From Saccopteryx bilineata (taxonomy: Eukaryota; Chordata; Mammalia; Chiroptera; Emballonuridae): 64,000 nt of DNA. The stretch's first letter is position 1. Each line of letters begins with the position of its first letter. The notes beneath the pieces were generated by a model. The model saw nothing but the letters and a program-made list of their open reading frames with translations. It had not been told where the DNA came from and ran no database searches. Made by a program: the position numbers and the translations under genes. This document shows positions 1 to 10,935 of this stretch, one piece after another. The stretch spans positions 48,970,113 to 49,034,112 of the forward strand of contig NC_089496.1 in NCBI RefSeq assembly GCF_036850765.1. Reading direction: 5' to 3'.

Positions 1-1227
1 GACATCACCACTGCTTTGGGGTTCCTTGTTTTCAGTATGAAATGACTCTAGCAGGCCCCTGGAAAGAGCGCTACAGGCGTTCCGTAGAAGTGTGATTCAT
101 TGATTTAGTCCTTCCACTCTGATATATATGTTCTTTTCACTCTCTCACTTTTTAAAGCACATTTTGGCTTCCCTCTTGACAGTGATACTGGGCTCTTGGG
201 TGTGCCAGGTGTAATTAGAATTCTCTATCCTGGATAAATTGGTCTGTCAGGAGTGGTTTCGATGTGAATTTTCTCTCTAAGTGTTAAATAATTTTGTGAT
301 TAATTGCACCGTAGTGGTTGCAACTCTCCATTTCCTCTGGTAGGCTAGGAAGGGAAGTGTTTGAAGAGGAGGTGATTATGTTTGGTGAAAACTGCAGTGC
401 AGAGCCAGTCTGATGAATGAATGAGTAGGCCAATATTTGGATGTTATAAATGACCAACCTTTTTCTTTTCTCTCAGCATAACATTCAGAGTTGAATAAGC
501 CTGTTTGCCAACTACACAGAGAAAATATCACTGATGGTAGGCGAAGTTAGGACCAATTAGGCTCTTTCAGCTGAGTTGAAAGCTAGTTGGAAAGTCTTTA
601 TGTGTAATTCTCTCTTACCTTCCTTGTTACAGACACTCGCGTGCACGCACCCACACACACTCCCGTGTCTCTGGCTTCGAGTGCTCGGATACAGTCGTAC
701 CTGAAGAGTAATTGGGAGCCAGATTGACAGACTCTCAAGGAAACGTAAATCTCCATAGAAGTGTGCCTCTGATGAACCCCACGATTAAATACTAGTGCTC
801 GTAGTTTGAAGTGCTTGGGTTTTAATTTGATGGGAAGTAATATAAAACACTGGCATTGTGATTTATTCTTTTCAAGATACGGTTTCTTCAAACTGGTTAC
901 TAAAGGTTTCACACTCCTCTTCCCCCCCCCCCCACCCCACAATAGTAAAACTTTTCAAGCTGCCAGCATTTAAAAAATGGCCATCATCATTTTATTAAGT
1001 ATGAGTGTCATCATTTTTCAAAATAATGTTTTCCAAATGTCCTGTGAAACAGGTTTATAATTCCTGGAGAAAAAGAACTTTTGGAGGGGTTCTGCAGACC
1101 TTAGCAATTGCACACCATTGCCCTAATGTGTGATATTAACTGACCTAACTAAACTGTGAATGGAGTTATAATGTATTTCCCTTCTTGGGCTTATTAGTGC
1201 TTGCAGTCTATTTATTTCAATTTTTGA

Positions 1228-1237
1228 AACACACATG

Positions 1238-1276
<39 letters not shown>
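1228..1276. repeat. (CA)n microsatellite with short CG stretch
   Basis: An alternating purine-pyrimidine tract: ACACACATGCAC, then a short GCGCGC stretch, then about 16 CA units. It is intronic, likely length-polymorphic, and of a composition that can adopt Z-DNA. Confidence 0.95.
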
Positions 1277-3000
1277 CAGTGTCCTTAGCTCTGGGTTCTT
1301 GAAGATTTAGTAGCAATGTTCAGATATAGACTCAGTAATGTAAGGCTAATATTGATCATGCTTTTTTTTCCCCAATCAGTACCCAATTCAAGTGAAATAA
1401 AGCCACAGTTTTAGAAGTATAGGTTTAGAAGAACCATTACAGCCAAATTTTGTTTAAACAATTAGCTCAGACTTCTGTTCAAGATAAATAAAGATAGCTT
1501 GTTTCTGGGCATATACAGAATTCTCAGAAGCTGAAATATTTTTCCATTATTCTGTTCATTAAAAATGAAGGAAATAAAATAGTTTCAGTTTCTTTGTGCT
1601 TTCCCGTCTGCATCCATTATTTGAGGCTATAATTTATATATTGTAGAGGAATCATATTAGTAGGTATATTTCTACAATTTGGGGATATATGGAATATATC
1701 ATATGAAGTTGGAAAAAAATAACCCTTCATAATATTATTTTTTGTGGTGATATTCATAGTTGTGGTTTGAGCAGTAGCTTAGATCATACTGCTAAAATAT
1801 TTTGAGTCAAAATATTTCATCATTGTAAAGCACAAATACACATGCCTTTAAAATCTCACAGACTGTCCGGAAATAATACCCTGGGACTTTTCGGAAGAGC
1901 CACCAGTTATAATTTGCATCTAGGATTCCAGGATGAGTGAACTTAACATCTGTTGGTTATGAGCAAAAAAATGAGCTATGTAAAATATGATGGATAATAG
2001 ATTATGTTGAAGAGAATGACAAATACGGTCCACATGCTCTGAAAAAATATTTAATTGACCTCATATATCAACATGTCTCCCTTGCTGATGAACTCTTACT
2101 ATCCCAGTGAATAAATAATACTGAAAAGTATACTCCCAGCTTGGATATAGAGCAAGCCACTCAACTCCAGTTGGCTTTAACAAAATCTATCGCTAATTTT
2201 AGGGAATCCTACTTTGGGCTCATGTCCCCATACTTGAACTGCTCTTACTTTGCTAATTTTGAGGTGCTCCTTGACCCCACTGTAAAGAAATAACGGAATT
2301 AATGTGTGGACCTGCCAAGTCGAGTCCAGCAGTATACGGACATATAGGTTTCTGTATGTTATTTTTATCTCACCCGATAAAAAATAGACTCATTGACTAA
2401 AAGGACAGAAAACTAAAGTTGTAGGATTGCTTCTCTAGATTTACAAGTAAGAGCACCTAATTTGCTCTGGTTTCAGTTTCATTCACTGTAAAAATATTGA
2501 AAGGAATTGATTTTTAAAAAACTTTTAATGCTGATTAAACTTTTCATTATTATTTATTGTTAAGTTACCTATTTCAGTATGCTTGTGTACATAATGAAAA
2601 AATTGGACAATTGAGTGACTAAAGAAGCCTTTCAAAATGTCACTTAGTAAAGTTAAATGGATTGAGAAGAATCTAATTCTATGAAAGTGATGTTTTTAAT
2701 ATTAATGCATAAAATCTCATAAGCTTCAGTACCACTTCAATAGAGCACATTCTGCTTTCCTGCTCAGAACTGATTGTAAATTATTCATTGTAATTTGAAT
2801 TTTCAATAAGTAAAAAAAGCTAAAGCTTAAAAAAGTTGGGGGAGGGGTAGAGAAATTAGTAGATATAGTTATATAGTGTCTTCCTGGTGTTAAAGCTCAT
2901 ATTCATTACTCATTTTAGCTGCTAGTCTTAAATTAGGGCTAGTGCTTTGAAGGTCTTAGTTTAAAGATAGCTCAGTAATTGACTATAACTATAACTATAC

Positions 3001-3125
3001 ATGGTGAAGCAAAAGAAGGTTTACAGTTGTAAGTACAGAAACCCCAGAGCTTAATCTTCCATTATTATTTGTTAATTATTGTATTATTTTCCATACAAAC
3101 AACTCTAAAACTACTTTTGTCCCAG
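3001..3125. mobile_element. Decayed hAT-type MITE, same family as 10577-10696
   Basis: The left part reads GCAAAAGAAGGTTTACAGTTGT and the right end, reverse-complemented, reads GACAAAAGTAGTTTTAGAGTTGT, forming degenerate inverted repeats. The core TTGTATTATTTTCCATA is shared with the better preserved copy at 10577-10696. The terminal CAGGGG bases have been lost. No coding capacity. Confidence 0.6.
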
Positions 3126-3291
3126 TATATTATTTATATATATACACACACACTATATATACTATATATACACTATATATGCTACTGTATATATATACAC
3201 TATATATACACTATATGTATATAACTATATAGTGTATTGCTCTCTATATATGTTTGTGGGTATATATATGTGTGTGTGTGTGTGTTTGTGT
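3125..3291. repeat. AT-rich compound microsatellite (TA/CA/TG)
   Basis: Repeated ACTATATATACACTATATAT units grade into a TG tract at about 3270-3291. Many short self-complementary stretches could form cruciforms. Abuts the decayed MITE on its left. Confidence 0.9.
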
Positions 3292-3394
3292 GTAATAGTG
3301 TTGAACTGTGATGGTATTTAAAATAACATTACTATTAAAGGCAGACTTTATGCCTGTGTTCCTTTTTAAGATTTTATTTTTGTCTTGCACTTAA

Positions 3395-3520
3395 AAAAAA
3401 TTCTGCATGTTTAAAATTTTTAAGTTACAGTTGACATTCCAAATTATATTGGTTTCAGGTGTACTGCCTCGTGGTTAGACATTTCTATCCCTCACAGAGC
3501 GATCCCCCGGTTCTGCTTTG
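3395..3520 (-). mobile_element. L1 3'-end fragment, antisense
   Basis: The text AAGTTACAGTTGACATTC followed by a TTTCAGGTGTAC-type block is the antisense of a mammalian L1 3' UTR, also seen in the younger L1 tails at 7892 and 10515. It is old and truncated at both ends. It lies about 200 bp upstream of the BBS9 exon at 3718. Confidence 0.7.
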
Positions 3521-3717
3521 CCCTCTTTGATAATAATGCCCATGCGTGAATTACGATAACGCGCCGTGATCTCGGTGATGCTGGCTGAAACGGGCGGGCA
3601 GCGCGCTTTGAACCTAAGAGATGTCGCTGCTCAGACTGTTAGCGGCCTAGGTTTTCTTTTTCTTTGCCCAATTACTTGTCAAATCTGTGACTCTACATCC
3701 CTCCCTTTTTATTTCAG

Positions 3718-3858
3718 GCATTCCTCGAGTGATCCAAAGTAAATTTAGACTTCCCCTGAAATTAATCTGCCTACCAGGTCAGCCTTCAAAAATTGCAAGC
3801 CACAAACTAACTATTGATACCAACAAACCTCCAGTGAGCCTCCTTAGTCTCTTTCCAG
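3718..3858 (+). CDS. BBS9: BBS9 internal exon (first of four in window)
   Basis: This exon encodes part of BBS9 (PTHB1), a subunit of the BBSome, the octameric coat-like complex that carries membrane proteins into and out of primary cilia. It is bounded by a TTTATTTCAG acceptor and a G|GTAGGA donor. It opens with two bases completing a Gly codon, then 46 codons beginning IPRVIQSKFRLPLKLICLPG and ending VSLLSLFP, then one base of the next codon (phase 1). I recognised the segment from memory of vertebrate BBS9, where it lies just past the middle of the roughly 890-residue protein, after the N-terminal beta-propeller. No stop or frameshift is present. There is no start codon here because the exon is internal; the open frame extends a little into both introns. 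Confidence 0.93.
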
Positions 3859-6800
3859 GTAGGACTTTTGAAGTAACATGCCTGTAATATCAGAAATGTT
3901 AAGAATTCAGAATGGAATCCTTTACCAGCAGGTAATGATGGGGTAATTATCAGATAATTGTTAAGTCCGAATATAAAAATGCCTCCAGGATTTTCTCCTT
4001 GCCTGTTCAAAGGCGAATAGCTTATATCAACAGGGTAATAAGGTGTGCCTTTTAAGTTTGATTAAAATTAGTTATAATCATTATTTTTGCTTCAGTGTTC
4101 AGAAATGAAAACATCAAATGTTTCTTTTTTGACTGTGGAATTTTTTTTTTTGGCTTGGAATGTAAATATTTATTATTCATTTTCATAGCAGGTTTTTGGC
4201 TAGGTACCTTTTAAAAAGTATAGTCCTATTGCCCTGGAAAAGTAATCTCATAAGCGGGTGCTCTTTATGGTTCCGCTGCCGCCAGCAGCCAGAGGGGGCG
4301 CGTGTTCAATCTCTGGCTCTGATCGTCTAGAAGGGGCTTCGTATAGAGAGCTTTCAGTATCACAGGGACATTGGGGGTCATTTGTGAAGGTGTGACCTTC
4401 TCCAGGTGTCAGTTTTTCTTTCTGAGTAGCGTAGGAAAAAAAAAAAAAAGAGAGAGAGGCATTGATTGGATAAAGCATCTTTTGTAGCCAGGGTTTCTAA
4501 TATGGCCCATCGATTCACATTCTTGGTGATGGGGTGGAATTAAAAAAAAAAAAAAAAATCTGGGAATTAAATCAACCCTTTTAAATCTCTCATTAAAAAT
4601 GGTCCCTGTTGACTGTCAGACGCACTCTCACCCTCGCTTTAGTGGGTAGGATTTGGAACACAAAGAGCATTTGCCGCAAGGTTAGCAATTTATGATAAGT
4701 CAAATTTTGTGCTATTAACTACTTAAAGTGCTTAGAACTTATTTTTCATTAATTTGAAGTGTTTAAAAAGCTTTATTTATGTATAACTCTATGAAAAGCC
4801 TTCAAAATGGAATGCTTTTTATTACAATCAATCTATTCTTTAGTTTGAATTGAGTGTGGGTATACATGTGTGTGTGTGTGTGTATGTGTGTGTTTAGCAA
4901 ATAGTTTATACCTTTTGTTTTTTCCCTTCCTTTCTTTCTTAATCAATTTTATTATAACAAATTTGGATTATAAAAAAGACAGAAAAGAGTCACTACCTTT
5001 ATAACATTGTATGTAAATGTATTAATTCTTTGGATCTTCTATACTATCCTGGAAATTTAGTAGGAAATTCTGTGTCACACACCTTATTTATTGGTGCCTT
5101 TAAAAAAATTTTAAGACCCTGGCTTTTGAGTGGTTGATATTTACTGTAGACGGCTGGAACCCAGAGAGATCGAATAAAAATGCATGCTTCTGGTCAGACG
5201 CAATCTCTATAAGCTAGGGAAACCTTAGATAACTCATCCATTTGTCTCCTGATTTGGGGCTCAATTGTTTTGAGATCGTAGGTATCTTATCAGCATATAT
5301 TTGATTCTCCCGCACTTTAGGAATGGGACTCAGTGACAGATTTTTAACAGTTTCCCTCAACATCCAATTATGTGGTACAGGACGTTCTTTTTGGAGTTCC
5401 CAGACTTATGTTCACGTTGAACATACTAGAAGCCTGTGACTGTTTAAAATAAATACTCTGTGTACTTTTTCACTTCTCACTGAGTACTTTTCACTCTTCA
5501 TGTATATAAGTGGCAAAGTTGTTATTGAAAATCTACTTTTTAACGGAAATAAAATTAATGAGCTTTATAGAGGAGAAATAAATCTACTTTTAATCTACAT
5601 CTGTTCTTATTAGTTTACTTCAGTTCTTTTTTTTTTGTGAACAAAAACAGGTATAATTTAAATATGTATAACTTAATTTTTCCTGTTATAAAAGAAATGT
5701 GAAATTTAGAAATGGGTAACATAAAAGAAACAAAGAAAAAGCCGATAAGTTTGACCCAATTTTATTTGACATCAATATATAGATAGAAGTCTTACGTAAA
5801 CCAAGAGTGAGAAGTACTTGTGAAAAGTAAAAACACAAAACCAGTGGATCCTGAGGGAAAATTTTACGAATTTGTCACTGAGTCCGGAGTTGAGTGATGC
5901 TCTGTGTGTTCGATCTCTTTCCCCCCTTGCGCTATATTTTGGGTAGTTCCTATTGCTCTACATTCAAGTTATTTTCTTATGCAGTGTGTCCTGGGCCGGG
6001 AATCCCACCCAGTGTAGTTTTCATCTCAGACAGTGTAGTTGTCATCTCTCAAAGTTTGAGATAGGTCATTTTCTCCTTTTAAAGATTCCTTCCATGTCTC
6101 TAATGTAACTTCTTTGAACATATACATATGACAATTTGATGACTGTTTAAATGCCCTTGCCTCCTGATTCTGTCATGTGTCCTTTCTGAGTTAGTTCGGA
6201 TTGATTTGCTCCTTGCTACGTACGGGTTGTAATTTCTTCCTTCTTCGCATGTCCTGTCTTTTTTGACTGAAGAACAGAACTTCTGAATGTTATCCGGGAG
6301 TGTGTTGAGTTTTGTCGTTTTTCTCTAAATGGTCTTGAGCTTTTTTTTTTTTTTTTTTTTTTTTTTTCTGAGACACATCTAAGTCACTTGAGAAAGTTTG
6401 ATTGTTTCAGGCGTAGCTTTTAAGCTCTGTTAGGTTGGATGCGAGCAACATTTTATTCTAGGGCAAACTTCACCTTCTACGGAGGCCAGACCCTTCTATG
6501 GATTCTTCGTGATGCCAGTGAGTTGGGCTGGTTTATGTTCTGGCAGTGAGAACAGGGTTTATTCCTGGCTCTGCGTGGAGTCATGAGTGCCCTTTCCTGT
6601 AATCTTTCTGGGCGGTTCCCCTGCCCCCTAGCCTTGCAGAGGTTCCTTGCAGGCACAGACTGATTAGCATTCTGATGTGTACTCAAGGGGCACTCTGCCC
6701 ATCTCTGGCGATTTCTTCCTGTAGCTCTCTTTTCTCTGATGCCCCGCCCTGTGAACTGCTGCAGCTTTGGCCCTTCCGGACGCCCATCTCTGTCTCCGCT

Positions 6801-7500
6801 GTTTGGGGAGACTGCTGGCTCGCACCTCACCTCGGTTCCCCCTTCCTGTGTAGCGGCCCAGAGATTTTTCTCTAGGCAGTAGGCTGGGGCAACCAGAGGG
6901 ATCAGCTTATTTTTTTCTTGTTTGTCAGGAGTCGTTGTTCTTGACTTTGAGAAGGATCATCAATATAAATGCTTGATTCGCTGTGTTTATTACTGATTCT
7001 AAAAATAATGAGTTGATTCTTTAGGATCCTCTAAGACTGAGCATTTGGCTTTTCTTTTTTTTAGTATCTATATAAACACATGCCTTTAGTTATATTTGAT
7101 GTGTTTTACTCCATTGCAGTTACTATCTTTTTTGATACTTAAATATTTTCATCTTTGGCCAATGGTTCTCTCTTTAAATTGGTTCTGACATCCTTTTCAT
7201 ACAACTCTGCTAAGTCACTAAGTGTCCCTGCTTTTGCTCTGATGTCATCGTGGGCATTTCCTGCCTTAGACCTAGAATGAACCAGTAGGAGAAGGAAAAT
7301 TAGATGATTTCAGAGTGTTCTTGTGAGGCAGAACTTTTCACCATTGGAAGCTAGTATGGAAATCAGTTAATATAGTTCATACATGGGCTTCCAACATAAC
7401 TAGTGACATTAAAAATACTTGTCATGAACTAAGCTTCCTATTTCAAACATTAAGTGCTTGGCCTTATGGTTCTGCAAGGTGATTTTTTTTCTTTTTGTAG
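3859..7500 (+). other. BBS9: BBS9 intron between visible exons 1 and 2
   Basis: The intron begins GTAGGA and ends TTCTTTTTGTAG. It holds AT-rich, mostly unassigned sequence, a TG microsatellite near 4868-4894 and a 26-base T tract at about 6342-6367. A CAGAGGGGGCGCG motif at about 4289-4302 resembles the core of a CTCF site. No young SINE or L1 was recognised. Open frames around 6477-6875 on both strands have no recognisable product. Confidence 0.85.
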
Positions 7501-7596
7501 GTTTTGCCAGTCCCTCAGAAGACGACCAGGTGAATATAATGGGCTTTCAGTTCCTAGGAGGTTCCCAGGTTACTCTTCTGGCTTCCAAAACCTCGC
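7501..7596 (+). CDS. BBS9: BBS9 internal exon (second of four)
   Basis: This 96-bp exon is flanked by a TTTTTGTAG acceptor and a GC|GTAAGT donor. Its first two bases complete the Gly codon begun at 3858. The frame then reads FASPSEDDQVNIMGFQFLGG, continues SQVTLLASKTS, and ends with the single base C (phase 1). That base joins AA at 14262 to give Gln. The sequence matches the corresponding stretch of vertebrate BBS9 as I remember it, including the acidic D-D-Q-V-N motif and the hydrophobic VTLLASKTS strand. It lies in the beta-rich central part of the protein, after the propeller. Intact frame, normal splice sites and preserved phase indicate a functional exon. Confidence 0.93.
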
Positions 7597-7891
7597 GTAA
7601 GTAAGACCATGGTGTTGTGGCTTTGAAATTTTCTGTCAAGGACACTGCATCATTATCAAAGATTTCTGCAAAGGGTGATGTAGTTCAACTAAACATTGAA
7701 AACTAAGAGCCGTGGTATTACGTACATAGGACATGAAAGTTATAAAGATAGGACCCTATTTCATTAGAGATAAATACCTTTGGGGATGAGGAGAGTTTGA
7801 GAGAGGAATTTAAAAAATTGAACAATGTTTTTGAGATAGATACATGTGAACGAGGTTTTGGGGACTACTGGAAACTGGAACTAATTTTTTT

Positions 7892-8164
7892 TTTTAACTT
7901 TTAAAGTTTATTTAGAAAATTAACTTTAATAGGGTGACATTGATCAATAAGAGTACATAGGTTTCAGGTGAACATCTCTATAGCATTTGAACTGTTGATT
8001 ATGTTGTATACCCATCACCCAAAGTCAAATTATTTTCCATCACCTTATATTTGTCCCTCTTTACACTCTTTAAACCCCTTCCCATTCACTCAACTCCCCC
8101 TCCCCCTCCCCCACATTCCTGTCCCCCTGGTAACCACTTCACTTTTATCTATGTCTATAAGTCA
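7892..8164 (-). mobile_element. L1 3'-end insertion, antisense, with TSD
   Basis: The reversed L1 3' UTR shows the ATAGGGTGACATTGATCAAT block next to its poly-A (seen as T), the CCCATCACCCAAAGTC block, and a C-rich polypyrimidine region. The target duplication TGGAACTAATTTTTTT lies at about 7876 and again from 8165. This is a short, 5'-truncated retrotransposition product carrying no open reading frame. Confidence 0.85.
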
Positions 8165-8605
8165 TGGAACTAATTTTTTTTTGTGTGTATATATTCTTAC
8201 ATTTTTCTTTTGGACATTGGCAGGTCCAAAAGAAAAGGTGAGAGTGAATGACTTGTGCTGAGACTAATCTCAGTAGTATGAAAAGTAGTAATTATATACT
8301 CAAGTTTGAATTTCAGATTTAAATATACTTTATTGATTTGTTTACTTCATATGAGAATAATAGTTGAAACTGCTCAATGAAAAACTCAGAATATTTATAA
8401 TAATGGGCTACCAAATCTAAGACGATAAGAAGAGGAATAAAGATTAGAGAAAAGTGATACATGGTAGAAAACTAATGGAATCAATGTATCATAAGTCTCA
8501 ATGAGATTTAAGAGGTGAAATAGAAATCATAGAGTGAGTGAATCAGAAGACCATAAGGTGGTGGTCAGAGAATGAATGAGATGTTGAAGTCAAGAGTTCA
8601 GAGGG

Positions 8606-8997
8606 GGCCCTGGCCGGTTGGCTCAGCAGTAGAGCGTCGGCCTAGCGTGCGGAGGACCCGGGTTCGATTCCCAGCCAGGGCACATAGGAGAAGCGCCCAT
8701 TTGCTTCTCCACCCCTCTGCCGCGCTTTCCTCTCTGTCTCTCTCTTCCCCTCCCGCAGCCAAGGCTCCATTGGAGCAAAGATGGCCCGGGCGCTGGGGAT
8801 GGCTCTGTGGCCTCTGCCTCAGGCACTAGAGTGGCTCTGGTCGCAACATGGCGATGCCCAGGATGGGCAGAGCATCGCCCCCTGGTGGGCAGAGTGTCGC
8901 CCCATGGTGGGCGTGCCGGGTGGATCCCGGTCGGGTGCATGCGGGAGTCTGTCTGTCTCTCCCTGTTTCCAGCTTCAGAAAAAAAAGAAGAAAAAAA
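8606..8997 (+). mobile_element. SINE-A, full length (tRNA-derived, bat type)
   Basis: The head GGCCCTGGCCGGTTGGCTCAG carries a Pol III A box, and GGGTTCGATTCC is the B box. The body contains the GGAGAAGCGCCCATTTGC and TGGAGCAAAGATGGCC blocks and ends CCAGCTTCAGAAAA with an A-rich tail. Two CTCF-like motifs in reverse orientation lie at 8876-8888 and 8898-8910. The TSD AAGAGTTCAGAGGG at 8592-8605 repeats at 8998-9011 with one mismatch. Open reading frames across it are incidental. Confidence 0.95.
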
Positions 8998-9299
8998 AAG
9001 AGTTCAAAGGGACTACAGATTCATTGATGACAAGCTCATCAGGAAAGGTCTGACTTTGGGGGAGAGGCTTGTGAAGTGGGGAGAAGAACAGGGATTCCAA
9101 GGAAATGAGCTGTCACACCTGTGGATATCGAAAGAGCCTGTTTGATGTTAGCACAATGAATGAGAAAAATATACTCATCCAGACCATTGTTGTGAAATCT
9201 TAGAGCACTAATGATCAGGAACATATTCTCAAGAGTTAAAAAGGAGAAAGCAAGCTATTCAAGGAACAGGAATCAAGAAAACATTTAAGTTTCATTAAA

Positions 9300-9565
9300 G
9301 CAGGGAGGGGGTTGGTGGTGGGTATTGGGTGAGAGAGGTAGAGGGATAGAGCAACAAAGGAAAGAAAAAAATCTCATGGACACAGACAATAGTGTGGTGA
9401 TTGCCGGGGCAGGATGGGGGAGGAGGAAGGGAATGGGGGGAGAGGTGATGGAAGGAGACTTGTTGCAGTGAGGATGGACACAGAGAGGTGCTGTAGAATT
9501 GGGCGCCTGAAACCTGTATAATTATGTCAACCAATGTCACCCCAACGAAATGTAGTTAAAAAAAA
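9300..9565 (+). mobile_element. L1 3' UTR fragment, sense
   Basis: A purine-rich G tract (about 9410-9440) follows an ACAATAGTGTGGTGATTGCC block. The end reads CTGTATAATTATGTCAACCA, then ACCCCAACGAAATG and a short A tail. These are L1 3' UTR features, matching the antisense copies nearby. 5'-truncated; no ORF2 sequence remains. Confidence 0.75.
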
Positions 9566-9927
9566 CCAGTGGATGCTAGAAGTCAGTGGAAGAATTTTCT
9601 ACAAGATTTGAGAGAGATGATTTTCAACGTAGATTTCTGTACCCTGCTAAACTGGTCATTAGCAGCGAGTGCTGAGTAAATACATATTCTCAGTGTCACA
9701 AGCAGGGGTAAACAATTCAAACAGAGAATTTATGTAGCTTCAAGTAGACCTTTGAAATGGAGAGATAACTAACATACTGAAAGATTATCCTGAACGATTT
9801 CTATATGCTAGAGAGTGATGGAGCTGACTCAGGTCAAGTTTAAACATCCTTTGCTCGTCTCTTGACTATTCTGTACTGAAAACACTGCAGTCATGTGCGG
9901 GAATAAGGGATGGGCCACGAGAGGTGG

Positions 9928-10086
9928 CTTTCTTTCTTTCTTTCTTTCTTTCCTTCCTTCCTTCCTTCCTTCCTTCCTTCCTTCCTTCCTTCCTTCCTTC
10001 CTTCCTTCCTTCCTTCCTTCCTCCCTTCCCTTCCCTTCCCTTCCCTTCCCTTTCCTTTCCTTTCCTTTCCTTTCCTTTCCTTTCAT
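9928..10086. repeat. Compound pyrimidine microsatellite
   Basis: Successive blocks of TTTC, then TTCC (about 17 units), then CCCTT and TTTCC pentamers make a pure polypyrimidine strand of about 160 bases. It creates spurious open frames in all three forward frames and in reverse. It can form triplex DNA and is probably highly polymorphic. It ends 18 bases before a SINE-B insertion. Confidence 0.97.
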
Positions 10087-10104
10087 CTGTCAAAAGCATA
10101 TGCT

Positions 10105-10461
10105 GCCTGACCAGGTGGTGGCGCAGTGGATAGAGCGTCGGACTGGGATGCAGAAGGACCCAGGTTCGAGACCCCAAGGTCGCCAGCTTGAGCGCAGGCT
10201 CATCTGGCTTGAGCAAAGAGCTCACCAGCTTAGACCCAAGGTCGCTGGCTCCAGCAGGGGGTCGCTTGGTCTGCTGAAGGCCCACGGTCAAGGCACATGT
10301 GAGAAAGCAATCAATGAACAACTAAGAAGTCGCAACACGCAACGAGAAACTGATGATTGATGCTTCTCATCTCTCTCCATTCCTGTCTGTCTGTCCCTGT
10401 CTATCTCTGCCTCTGTAAAAAAAAAAAAAAAAAAAGAACCAACCTGCTTCCACTTCACTTC

Positions 10462-10496
<35 letters not shown>
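10105..10496 (+). mobile_element. SINE-B with internal poly-A and extra 3' segment
   Basis: The head GCCTGACCAGGTGGTGGCGC leads into A-box-like GTGGATAGAGC and B-box GGTTCGAGACC. The body continues through GTCAAGGCACATGTGAGAAA and CTTCTCATCTCTCTCC. A first A tract lies at 10417-10435. A 29-bp non-SINE segment (10436-10464) follows, then a second, longer A tract to 10496. The TSD AAAAGCATATGCT occurs at 10092-10104 and 10497-10509, enclosing everything, so the extra segment arrived with the SINE. Confidence 0.9.
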
Positions 10497-10501
<5 letters not shown>

Positions 10502-10514
10502 CATATGCTATCTT

Positions 10515-10935
10515 TTTTTTTAACTTATATATTTATTTAAATTAAATTTATTGGGGTGACATTGGTTAATACATTCCAGGGGTGGGCAGAATGTTTATGG
10601 TTGTTCATATGGAAAATAATACCATAATGAATAAATAATACAAGACTAAACTGTTTCACATACTCACAACTGTAAACCTACGTTTGCCAACCCCTGTATA
10701 TGTTTCAGGTGCACAGTTCTGTAAGCAGTTATCTGTATATTGAATTGTGGGGGGCCCACCAGCCAGAGTCTGGTCTCCTTCTGTCACCATATAGTCGGCT
10801 TTCTTTGCCCCCTCCGCCCTCCCCCGGCTGGCCCACCCCTCTGGTAACCACCACACTCTTGTCTGTGTCCATGAGTTTGTTTGCTGCTTTCTGTTTTCTG
10901 TTCCACAGCATAGGTCATTTTGAGACATGTTAACT
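10515..10935 (-). mobile_element. L1 3' end, antisense, split by a hAT MITE
   Basis: Antisense L1 3' UTR blocks are present: TATTGGGGTGACATTGGTTAAT, GTTTCAGGTGCACAGTTCTG, GTAACCACCACACTCTTGTC and CCATGAGTTTG. The unit is interrupted at 10577-10696 by a MITE, so the L1 is the older insertion. Confidence 0.85.
10577..10696. mobile_element. Near-palindromic hAT-type MITE
   Basis: The element runs from CAGGGGTGGGCA to TGCCAACCCCTG, forming terminal inverted repeats. Inverted similarity extends inwards (TTTATGGTTGTTCATATGG against CTCACAACTGTAAACCTA). It is 120 bp long with no coding capacity. It sits inside an L1 tail. The flanking 8-mers (ATACATTC and TATATGTT) are only weakly similar, so the duplication has decayed. 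The CAGGGG ends suggest the hAT superfamily. Confidence 0.75.

Larger units (their letters stand above)
1..3717 (+). other. BBS9: BBS9 intron segment (upstream of first visible exon)
   Basis: This is non-coding sequence before the first recognised BBS9 exon. It holds a (CA)n tract, an AT-rich microsatellite, a decayed hAT-type MITE and an L1 3' fragment, all listed separately. A short GC-richer patch lies at about 3550-3620. I looked for the preceding BBS9 coding segment (the residues before Gly-Ile-Pro-Arg-Val) and did not find it, so the whole interval is taken as intron. The assignment is by inference from the downstream exon. Confidence 0.75.

Noticed and set aside
8606..8690. tRNA-like sequence with good A and B boxes (also in other SINE heads)
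   Set aside because: No complete cloverleaf or anticodon arm, and each is joined to a SINE body with A tail and TSD. They are SINE heads, not tRNA genes.
9829..10360. Several overlapping frames rich in KEGRKEGR or SFLPSFLP repeats
   Set aside because: They are translations of the pyrimidine microsatellite at 9928-10086.
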